A stretch of 5,420 bases of DNA, taken from NCBI GenBank assembly GCA_029262955.1, contig JAJCYL010000075.1:1-5420 (forward strand), written 5' to 3'. Below are positions 1 through 4,929 of this stretch, piece after piece (position 1 is the first letter of the stretch; each line of letters starts with the position of its first letter). A program made the position numbers and the translations under genes. This DNA comes from Cytophagales bacterium. GTDB taxonomy: Bacteria; Bacteroidota; Bacteroidia; Cytophagales; Cyclobacteriaceae. The notes under the pieces were generated by a model, which was given only the letters and a program-made list of their open reading frames with translations, made no database searches and had not been told where the DNA came from.

Positions 1-114
1 ACCTATATACTTGTAGTAGTTGGCTTTGTCTTCCGATTTACTATGGAAAAAGGCTTGTGTAAACCAAAATTTGAAATTGAATTCAAACTGGAAAGTGAAC
101 TTGACGTCATTTGA
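1..114 (+). CDS. C-terminal end of an unidentified rightward gene, cut by the left edge
   Basis: The frame starting at base 1 stays open for 37 codons and ends with TGA at 112-114. The visible peptide starts with a hydrophobic run (TYILVVVGFVFRFT), which could be a membrane segment, followed by a charged amphipathic tail (PKFEIEFKLESELDVI). I favour this strand because it uses GAA and AAA codons as expected for an AT-rich coding region. The opposite strand, read in the codon-aligned frame, gives an implausible run with nine phenylalanines in twenty residues. The family is not recognised. The rightward terminator at 483-515 is compatible with a rightward gene here. Only the end is visible, so the call is tentative; the stretch could also be part of the decayed gene that follows. 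Confidence 0.35.
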   Translation, partial: TYILVVVGFVFRFTMEKGLCKPKFEIEFKLESELDVI

Positions 115-500
115 CTCAAGAAAAGTTTTCAAATCGTGATAATAAAAACCCTCTTGATGCTCATAACCGAACTGGAGGGAAAGTATGTATACGTTATTAT
201 GCATTAGATTATAAATGTACTTGTTTTCTCAACGTATTTTCGGACTTAATCCTTGACGAAATTAACAGGATGTTGAGGCCAGAAGATTTTGTGAACTTGT
301 TTAATAGGCCACGATAACTTCTAAAAAGTACCGAATGGAGGTCCCCAATAGCTAAAATCATTAATTCTTACCCTTTAGAGCATTTCAGGGCCTATTTTTC
401 AGATAAACGATGTTTATTTGGAAATACTGAAGTGCCTTTCAACGCAATAAAGGGGGTTTTCACCTTATGTTGTTTATTTGGAAAGGCTCTTGATCTCTGA
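105..500 (+). pseudogene. Possible decayed LytTR-type DNA-binding domain
   Basis: One frame runs from 105 to the TGA at 498-500 with a single internal stop, TAA at 315-317, giving about 130 codons with one interruption. Before the stop it encodes RTGGKVCIRYYALDYKCTCF and later LILDEINRMLRPEDFVNLFN; after it comes SPIAKIINSYPLEHFRAYFS. This order recalls LytTR domains, which in Bacteroidota typically show a basic start with GGK, a YFY..ED-like strand, a 'LDELExxLDPxxFFRINR' helix and strand, and then an 'AIxKIxxYxxxRLKxxL' strand. The resemblance is by eye and remote. The GGK-to-YY interval looks shortened, which would fit a deletion. The part before the stop could be read as a 68-residue ORF from TTG at 111, but that start lacks support. 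If correct, this is the remnant of a LytR/AlgR-type response regulator. It may instead be chance open reading in AT-rich DNA. Confidence 0.3.
411..484 (+). repeat. 14-bp perfect direct repeat, 60 bases apart
   Basis: TGTTTATTTGGAAA occurs at 411-424 and again at 471-484, offset by exactly 60 bases. A looser third copy, TGTCTATTTGTAGAAA, lies at 521-536. The offset is a multiple of three, so in the decayed frame both copies read Cys-Leu-Phe-Gly. The copies flank AT-rich sequence with no further similarity. They could be a small duplication or, since they contain TATTTG, chance similarity to Bacteroidota promoter -7 elements. No function is evident. Confidence 0.5.
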
Positions 501-515
501 TTTAGAGCTTTTTTT
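483..515 (+). terminator. Rightward intrinsic terminator
   Basis: The arms AAGGCTCT (483-490) and AGAGCTTT (504-511) pair over eight positions with two G-U pairs, leaving a 13-base loop. The T-run 509-515 follows directly on the plus strand. The leftward reading has no comparable T-run. It falls at the end of the interrupted frame and probably closed the transcript of the rightward gene(s) at 1-500. Confidence 0.55.
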
Positions 516-556
516 ATGTCTGTCTATTTGTAGAAAAAGACGAATCCTTTCATAAC

Positions 557-583
557 AAAAAAACCTCCGGGTTTCCCCAGAGG
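557..583 (-). terminator. Leftward intrinsic terminator of the FecR-like gene
   Basis: Read leftward, CCTCTGGG (583-576) pairs with CCCGGAGG (571-564) over eight positions with one wobble, closing on a GAAA loop of the stable GNRA type, and seven T residues follow (complement of the A-run 557-563). It lies about 40 bases past the stop codon of the leftward gene ending at 623. The plus-strand reading has no T-run after the stem, so this terminator is directional. Confidence 0.88.
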
Positions 584-622
584 CTCAATAGTACTTAAAA
601 GTTCTTTGTGCTATGCTAACTC

Positions 623-1549
623 TTAGTCGCTTCCTAAGTCGTTCTCTTCAACAAACTGCTTGTAGATAGTTTTGAAATCTTCTATCTCAGGATTCTCGTT
701 AACCGCTGCTTCATAGCTGGTTAAGGCGTCCAGGTAAAGATTTTCCTCCTCATAGAAAGAAGCGTAGACCAAATTGTTCAGGTAAGATCCTTCAGTCAGT
801 TGCTGCTTAAGTTCTTCTATGCTTGCTTCTAAAGTTGTTTCTGAAGCGTTTAACTTTTGGATGCCATAATCCACTGATTTCATTTTCTCAGAGGTTGCTG
901 ACCTTACGCCCACAACAAGCAAGCTATATGATTTTAATTGTTCAGATGTGAAGTCTAATTCAATCTTGCGATCATTAGTTTCTACTTCATAAATCACATC
1001 ACTGAAAAGGTCTTTAACAGTTACAATGTAGGTGTCATTGTCTTCTCCACCTTCCCAACGAATGATTGCTTTGTCACCTAACACTTTATTTGGAGCAGTT
1101 GCATCCATCATCACCATTGACAATTGCTCTTTTGTAGCGCGTTCAACAGCTCCTGTTGCATGCATATTCCTTCTGTAATTTCTGTTCAGGTCTTCGTCAC
1201 CTTCATTGATTTTGTTCATGACAAAGTTCATGTAACGACCAGTAACACTGGCTGTACGATTATTAACTTTGCCCAATAGGTCAGAAACCTTGTACGTTCC
1301 GGCAGCTTTAAGCTCAATTGTTTTTCCACTCTGATGTACTAAGCCTATATAGGCACCATTGGTAGCGATAATTTGATCTCCACTATAAAGCTTTGATCCG
1401 GTCTTTAGTTTGGCTGATTCAGGCTCGCCTGCTTTTTTAACTTCGTTTGCCCCTTTGTTGGCCAAAACTCTGAACAAATAATCCTGTGCTAAGACTTCAT
1501 TCACGGATAATCCACTCATGAGTAAAAATACGATTGCTAAATATTTCAT
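623..1549 (-). CDS. Secreted FecR-like domain protein with helical/TPR-like C-terminus
   Basis: This 308-residue protein begins with a Sec signal peptide (basic MKY, hydrophobic core to about residue 18, likely cleavage after EVLA at residue 21, before QD), so it should be periplasmic or exported. Residues about 48-92 show the FecR-domain pattern: 'LKTGSKLYSGDQIIATNGAYIGL' splits into a turn, a GD-I-T-like strand and then HQSGKTIELKAAGTYKV. FecR domains of this stand-alone type are known in Bacteroidota exported proteins; the family link is established, the exact role here is not. Residues about 155-232 (strands around IIRWEG, TYIVTVKD, IELDF, LLVVGV) look like a beta-sandwich. Residues 236-305 are helical and contain a TPR-like pair (YLNNLVYASFYEEENLYLDA... 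then LTSYEAAVNENPE). There is no anti-sigma transmembrane arrangement, so classical FecR iron signalling is unlikely; a surface or periplasmic scaffold is a better guess. It is monocistronic here, with its own terminator. Confidence 0.92.
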   Translation of the reverse strand: MKYLAIVFLLMSGLSVNEVLAQDYLFRVLANKGANEVKKAGEPESAKLKTGSKLYSGDQIIATNGAYIGLVHQSGKTIELKAAGTYKVSDLLGKVNNRTASVTGRYMNFVMNKINEGDEDLNRNYRRNMHATGAVERATKEQLSMVMMDATAPNKVLGDKAIIRWEGGEDNDTYIVTVKDLFSDVIYEVETNDRKIELDFTSEQLKSYSLLVVGVRSATSEKMKSVDYGIQKLNASETTLEASIEELKQQLTEGSYLNNLVYASFYEEENLYLDALTSYEAAVNENPEIEDFKTIYKQFVEENDLGSD

Positions 1550-1590
1550 GGTTTTATGTTTAAGGTTTTATTAATCTTGTTACACCATTA

Positions 1591-1598
1591 TAAACGTA
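1591..1598 (-). promoter_or_regulatory. Weak candidate -7 promoter element for the FecR-like gene
   Basis: Read leftward this is TACGTTTA, a seven-of-eight match to the Bacteroidota -7 consensus TAnnTTTG, about 42 bases upstream of the ATG at 1549. It overlaps a TATAAT string. No good -33 TTG-type element is visible at the expected distance, so the assignment is weak. Confidence 0.2.
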
Positions 1599-1663
1599 AA
1601 AAGGGTGCCTAAAAGAGGTAAAAAAACCCTTTATTCGATCAATCAGACTATTTCATCGATGAT

Positions 1664-1693
1664 GGCATGATTAACCGAGATCAATATTATGCC
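1664..1693 (+). promoter_or_regulatory. Candidate antiterminator stem overlapping a leader terminator
   Basis: GGCATGAT (1664-1671) can pair with ATTATGCC (1686-1693) over eight positions with one G-U pair, leaving a 14-base loop. The right arm shares bases 1689-1693 with the left arm of the terminator at 1689-1713, so the two structures exclude each other. Such an arrangement upstream of a gene is the hallmark of attenuation control. Whether a transcript starts early enough to include it is unknown, and no ligand-binding aptamer is recognised. Confidence 0.25.
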
Positions 1694-1713
1694 TTTTTAC
1701 AAGGCGTTTTTTT
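1689..1713 (+). terminator. Rightward intrinsic terminator in the spacer before the DUF4251 gene
   Basis: ATGCCTT (1689-1695) pairs with AAGGCGT (1701-1707) with one wobble around a TTTAC loop, followed by T residues at 1707-1713. It points rightward, yet the 1550-1688 stretch has no recognisable rightward gene. It therefore ends either an undetected small RNA or a leader transcript of the gene starting 85 bases downstream (1798), or it is a relic of a lost gene. The leftward reading has no T-run. Confidence 0.6.
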
Positions 1714-1797
1714 ATGGGCGTACTTGGTCTTCTTATTGGTAAATCCTAATCATATCTTATGTGGGCTAACTGGCATTATTATTGTTTAAATTGAAGT

Positions 1798-2460
1798 ATG
1801 AAAAGGTTGATACTTCTTGTGGTCTTGATGAGCTTTTCAATGGGCTCCATGTCAGCATTGGCTCAAACAGAACCCCAAGATTCGACTATAACAACGATAG
1901 AGAAGCAGAAGCTTACTAAAGAAGAAAAGAGAGAAGCCAGATGGGCCAAAAAGGATGAACGTGAATTGAAGAAAAGTGAACGAAAGTTGGAAGAATTTCA
2001 AAGGCGAGAGATTAATTATATATTGAATAAGGAGATTGTAATGGACAGTGCCTTTGTACTTGAGGCCACCTCATTATATAATCGTTTCGGAAGGTCTGTG
2101 CCCGCTTCTCCAAGTATTAATTTCATTGCAGTCTCTGGCGACAGTCTGGTTCTTCAAATAGGATCAGATTATGGCCTCGGGCCTAATGGGGTTGGCGGCA
2201 TTACTCTGGAGGGAAGAATACTTAAATATGAAGTGAAAGATGGGCCTGGCTACGGAACTCTCAGTGTAAACATAAGCGCAAAATCAGTCATTCTGGGTTT
2301 AACTTCTGTCTTGATAAAAGTCACAGATACTGGAAATTTCAGAGCCTCCGTAAGTGGTTCCTGGAGACAGCAAATAAGAATGAGCGGAGACTTTAGAACA
2401 TGGGAGAGTTCGAAAATATTTAAAGGACGGACGTCCAATTTACTTTACGGGCCATATTGA
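1798..2460 (+). CDS. Secreted DUF4251-family protein
   Basis: This 220-residue protein opens with a signal peptide (MKRLILLVVLMSF..., likely cleavage after ALA at residue 22, before QT). Residues about 35-75 are a highly charged lysine/glutamate helix, probably a coiled coil or flexible spacer. From about residue 78 the sequence matches the pattern of DUF4251, a Bacteroidota family of exported beta-rich proteins of unknown function: INFIAVSGDSLVLQIGS, then the conspicuous YGLGPNGVGGITLEGRI stretch near residues 125-141, alternating strands such as VLIKVTD and FRASVSG, and a closing 'SGDFRTWESSKIFKGR' element. Length is typical for the family. The ATG at 1798 places the signal peptide at the very start; the preceding bases are AT-rich with no Shine-Dalgarno, as is normal in this phylum. 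Family assignment is confident; function is not known. Regulation by the leader hairpins upstream is an inference. Confidence 0.94.
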   Translation: MKRLILLVVLMSFSMGSMSALAQTEPQDSTITTIEKQKLTKEEKREARWAKKDERELKKSERKLEEFQRREINYILNKEIVMDSAFVLEATSLYNRFGRSVPASPSINFIAVSGDSLVLQIGSDYGLGPNGVGGITLEGRILKYEVKDGPGYGTLSVNISAKSVILGLTSVLIKVTDTGNFRASVSGSWRQQIRMSGDFRTWESSKIFKGRTSNLLYGPY

Positions 2461-2571
2461 CTAAAGATCTAACTGCTTCAGGTGGCCTCCAAATGACTCA
2501 CAGATACCACTTATTCTTCCTATGTTTATTTCTGCCCATAGTTCATCAAAATTTATGAGAATGCTATTCAT
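2461..2571 (-). CDS. Possible small leftward ORF, 36 residues
   Basis: From ATG at 2571 to TAG at 2461-2463 the leftward strand encodes MNSILINFDELWAEI...GGHLKQLDL. It abuts the stop codon of the DUF4251 gene tail to tail with no gap. The amino-acid make-up is protein-like, with a balanced hydrophobic and acidic pattern, but there is no recognisable family, no ribosome site and no terminator. An in-frame stop lies just before the ATG, so it cannot be longer. It may be a true small protein, a gene remnant or chance. Confidence 0.2.
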   Translation of the reverse strand: MNSILINFDELWAEINIGRISGICESFGGHLKQLDL

Positions 2572-2582
2572 GGTTTAGATTG

Positions 2583-2621
2583 TTAGATTTGATCTAAAAA
2601 ACCAATATTCGAATCAATTGG
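2583..2621. promoter_or_regulatory. Two adjacent dyad-symmetric sites upstream of the Rieske-ThDP gene
   Basis: TTAGAT-TTG-ATCTAA (2583-2597) is a perfect six-base inverted repeat. Five bases on, CCAAT (2602-2606) and ATTGG (2617-2621) flank the perfect palindrome ATTCGAAT (2607-2614). Two closely spaced dyads in a gene-free region could be operators for a dimeric regulator or weak hairpins. They lie 155-193 bases before the start at 2776, rather far for a simple repressor, and the DNA is AT-rich, so chance cannot be excluded. Confidence 0.25.
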
Positions 2622-2775
2622 GAATGACTTCGATCAGCCATTTTATAGAGACTTATGTTCAAAATACTTAGGATTCAGTAAACGTTGCAATGATCAATCC
2701 TCCTCCTTTGTATTTCTTGTGACAAATTCTACTCTGTATTCATTATATTCTTGCTCCAAATGAATGAATTAGTCA

Positions 2776-4722
2776 ATGAGTATTAAATGGCATAAGGTTT
2801 TAGACAGCACCGAGGAACTTCCGGAAGGGCGTGTTACCTCAGTTACAGCTGGTCATCAGGGAATTTGTTTAACCCATCACAAAGGAAAGTTTTGTGGGCT
2901 AGATAACAGATGCCCGCATCAGGGAGGTCCATTAGGTGAGGGCTCTATTGAAAATGGGTTATTAAGGTGTCCATGGCACGGTTGGGACTTCGACCCTCAT
3001 ACAGGTCAGTCTCCCGGATTTCATGATGATAAAACAGTAACATTCCCCGTGGATGTCAGAGATGATGGCGTGTATGTTGGAGTGAAAGAAGAGGAGGAGC
3101 ATCACAGAACGGTTTCTGATGTTATGGTTGAAACCATGGTCAACTGCGGTGTAACTCACGTTTTTGGCATGGTTGGCCATTCCAACCTTGGCTTAGCAGA
3201 CGGGATGCGCAGACTGGAAGAAAAAGGTAAACTAACATTTATTGGTATTCGTCATGAAGGTGCAGCAGCGTTTGCAGCTTCCGCTTATGGCAAATTAACT
3301 GGTAAGCCAGCTGCGTGTTTTGGCATTGCCGGCCCCGGAGCCACCAATATGTTTACCGGAATGTGGGATGCTAAAAATGACAGGGCTCCTTTATTGGCGT
3401 TATCTGGTCAGGTACAAACCCAGGTGGTTGGCACCGGAGCTTTTCAGGAAGTAGACCTTATAGCAGCTTTCGAATCAGTTGCGGATTATAACCACAGAGT
3501 TCTGCATAATAGTAAACATGCTGAGCTTATGGTAGGAGCCATCAAACATGCCATCTTGAATCGCGATGTGGCGCATCTGACTTTTCCTGATGAAGTTCAG
3601 GAACATGAAGTGGCGCCAGATACGCCAGCCGCTAATCTTGACAATAGGTTCGGGGATTTCAATATAACACCATCTAAAGCCTCAGTTGATCGAGCAATTG
3701 ATAAACTGAAGAGTGCCAAACGGCCTGCAATTGTTGTGGGACATGGGGCAAGGTTTCATATGGATAACATTATTAAACTGGCCGAAATGCTCAATGCCCC
3801 TGTGTTGACGACATTCAAAGGCAAGGGATTGATTTCTGACCATCATCCGCTTGGTTGTGGTGTACTTGGTAGAAGTGGTACACCCATAGCAAGCTGGGTA
3901 ATGAATGAAGCGGATCTTATTTGTGTATTTGGTGCTTCTTTTTCTAATCACACGGGTATCACACCAAAAATACCAACCATTCAGGTAGACTTTGATAATC
4001 TGGCTATTGCTAAGTTTCACAAGATTGATACACCGGTTTGGGGTGAAATATCAGCCACTACCGGGCTATTCATTGACCGTCTGCAAAATGAGAAAGTCCA
4101 AGCTGAAGATCAAAGACCAGCTGTGGCCAAAAGATGGGAGATTTGGATGGAGGAAAAGAAGAATAGATTAGAGGATGATCATGGGCATGGTGTTAGCTCT
4201 ATTGCCGTTTTTGATGCAATGAACAGGCATATTCCTGAAAATGCGGTGATGTGTGTAGATGTTGGAAATAATGCCTATTCTTTTGGTAGATATTTTGAAC
4301 CAAAAGGACAATCTTTCTTAATGTCGGGATATTTGGGATCAATTGGGTTTGCTTATCCAGCGGCCATGGGAGCGTGGGCGGCAGTAGGTAACACGAGACC
4401 AATTGTGGCGGTGACCGGAGATGGTGGATTTATGCAGTACCTCGGTGAGGTTACAACTGCAGTAAAATATAAAATGCCTATAAAGCACATCTTGATTAAC
4501 AATCATGAGCTGGGCAAAATCAGTAAAGAGCAAAGGGCTGGGGAATTTGATGTTTGGCAAACCAAGCTGCACAATCCAAATTTCTCAGAATATGCTAAGA
4601 ATTGTGGAGCATTTGGTATAAGAGTAACGGAGAAGTCTCAATTGGATGATGCCATTGCTCAACTAATGAAGCATGATGGACCTGGAATGGTAGAAGTAAT
4701 GGCAGATGTGCTCTTAATTTGA
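2776..4722 (+). CDS. Rieske [2Fe-2S]–thiamine diphosphate enzyme fusion (acetolactate synthase / pyruvate oxidase class)
   Basis: This 648-residue protein joins two modules. Residues 1-103 are a Rieske ferredoxin-type domain with cluster ligands Cys46-x-His48 and Cys65-x2-His68 (CPHQGGPLG and CPWHGWDFD); it lacks the extra disulfide cysteines of bc1 Rieske proteins. An acidic linker (about 104-110) leads into a full ThDP enzyme. The PYR domain (about 111-280) has activating Glu161 in RHEGAAAFAASAYGK, GIAGPGATN (183-191) and FQEVD (223-227). The middle domain (about 300-440) contains TTFKGKGLISDHHPLG, in POX/ALS-class enzymes often an FAD site. The PP domain (about 470-648) has GDGG at 548 and NN at 575-576, the Mg-ThDP motif, and MSGYLGSIGFAYPAAMGA. 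The protein should be cytosolic, with no signal peptide and no PoxB-like C-terminal membrane peptide evident. Family knowledge suggests decarboxylation of pyruvate or another 2-oxoacid; that the Rieske cluster takes electrons from FAD or the ThDP intermediate is inference. The start is fixed by an in-frame TAG at 2770-2772. Confidence 0.96.
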   Translation: MSIKWHKVLDSTEELPEGRVTSVTAGHQGICLTHHKGKFCGLDNRCPHQGGPLGEGSIENGLLRCPWHGWDFDPHTGQSPGFHDDKTVTFPVDVRDDGVYVGVKEEEEHHRTVSDVMVETMVNCGVTHVFGMVGHSNLGLADGMRRLEEKGKLTFIGIRHEGAAAFAASAYGKLTGKPAACFGIAGPGATNMFTGMWDAKNDRAPLLALSGQVQTQVVGTGAFQEVDLIAAFESVADYNHRVLHNSKHAELMVGAIKHAILNRDVAHLTFPDEVQEHEVAPDTPAANLDNRFGDFNITPSKASVDRAIDKLKSAKRPAIVVGHGARFHMDNIIKLAEMLNAPVLTTFKGKGLISDHHPLGCGVLGRSGTPIASWVMNEADLICVFGASFSNHTGITPKIPTIQVDFDNLAIAKFHKIDTPVWGEISATTGLFIDRLQNEKVQAEDQRPAVAKRWEIWMEEKKNRLEDDHGHGVSSIAVFDAMNRHIPENAVMCVDVGNNAYSFGRYFEPKGQSFLMSGYLGSIGFAYPAAMGAWAAVGNTRPIVAVTGDGGFMQYLGEVTTAVKYKMPIKHILINNHELGKISKEQRAGEFDVWQTKLHNPNFSEYAKNCGAFGIRVTEKSQLDDAIAQLMKHDGPGMVEVMADVLLI

Positions 4723-4735
4723 AAGATTGCCAAAC

Positions 4736-4762
4736 AAAAAGGGCTCAAACTAATTTGAGCCC
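4736..4762 (-). terminator. Intergenic terminator between convergent genes, T-run on the leftward side
   Basis: GGGCTCAAA (4741-4749) and TTTGAGCCC (4754-4762) form a perfect nine-base stem around CTAA. Read leftward it is followed by five T residues (complement of A 4736-4740), making a good terminator for the E2 gene, although that gene stops about 170 bases earlier. Read rightward it begins 18 bases after the stop of the Rieske-ThDP gene, but only a weak CAATTTCT follows. It probably serves both genes, more efficiently for the leftward one. Confidence 0.8.
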
Positions 4763-4800
4763 CAATTTCTGGCTGAGTTCCTATACGGTTGAAAAGAATC

Positions 4801-4885
4801 TTGGTACCAAAGGTATACCACAACCCAACGGTCATCAATAGAGTTTTTTTGTAATTATCGTAGGTAATACGCGTAACTTTACCTA
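4801..4885. repeat. Cluster of short palindromes downstream of the E2 gene
   Basis: TTGGTACCAA (4801-4810) and GGTATACC (4812-4819) are perfect palindromes one base apart. A further inverted repeat, TAGGTAA (4861-4867) and TTACCTA (4879-4885), encloses TACGCGTA (4868-4875), itself a perfect eight-base palindrome. All lie in the non-coding space between the two convergent genes, in the 3' untranslated part of the E2 transcript. They could fold in RNA or bind protein, but nothing shows a function and none carries a fitting T-run. Confidence 0.4.
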
Positions 4886-4929
4886 GTGGAATTACTCATA
4901 ATCCATTGGTTATTATTTCTAAGGGAGTA

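Larger units (their letters stand above)
2461..2775. other. 315-base spacer with no clear gene
   Basis: This stretch separates the DUF4251 gene from the Rieske-ThDP gene. Besides the 36-residue leftward ORF, it holds two dyads (2583-2597 and 2602-2621). No intrinsic terminator for the DUF4251 gene, tRNA or known riboswitch is recognisable; in particular I do not see the conserved TPP-riboswitch core. A TATTCTTG string (2746-2753) is a seven-of-eight match to the Bacteroidota -7 consensus 23 bases before the ATG at 2776, but has no well-spaced -33 partner. Confidence 0.6.

Noticed and set aside
1..204. Leftward frame open from ATG at 204 to the left edge (68 codons)
   Set aside because: It contains an extreme phenylalanine run (nine in twenty residues), as expected from the antisense of GAA/AAA-rich coding sequence. 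The codon-aligned plus-strand reading looks more protein-like.
209..361. Leftward 50-codon ORF from ATG at 361
   Set aside because: No recognisable family, no ribosome site or terminator, and it lies antisense to the LytTR-like plus-strand frame.
1600..1632. AAAGGGT / ACCCTTT inverted repeat upstream of the FecR-like gene
   Set aside because: Seven pairs around a 19-base A-rich loop make a weak hairpin with no clear role.
1667..1789. Rightward 40-residue ORF with a hydrophobic segment, ending just before the DUF4251 gene
   Set aside because: It runs straight through the terminator hairpin and T-run at 1689-1713, which creates much of its hydrophobic Phe/Leu content. It is more likely a by-product of the hairpin than a membrane peptide.
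2696..2712. AAAGGAGGAGGATTG on the leftward strand, a very strong Shine-Dalgarno look-alike
   Set aside because: No ORF of more than about ten codons follows it on that strand, and the genes of this window do not use Shine-Dalgarno sites.
2461..2775. TPP riboswitch upstream of the ThDP-dependent enzyme gene
   Set aside because: The conserved CUGAGA and pyrophosphate-sensor sequences are not visible. Enzymes that use ThDP are normally not controlled by this riboswitch anyway.
3682..4020. Leftward 112-codon ORF inside the Rieske-ThDP gene
   Set aside because: It is antisense to a highly conserved domain and has low-complexity, family-free sequence; a shadow frame.
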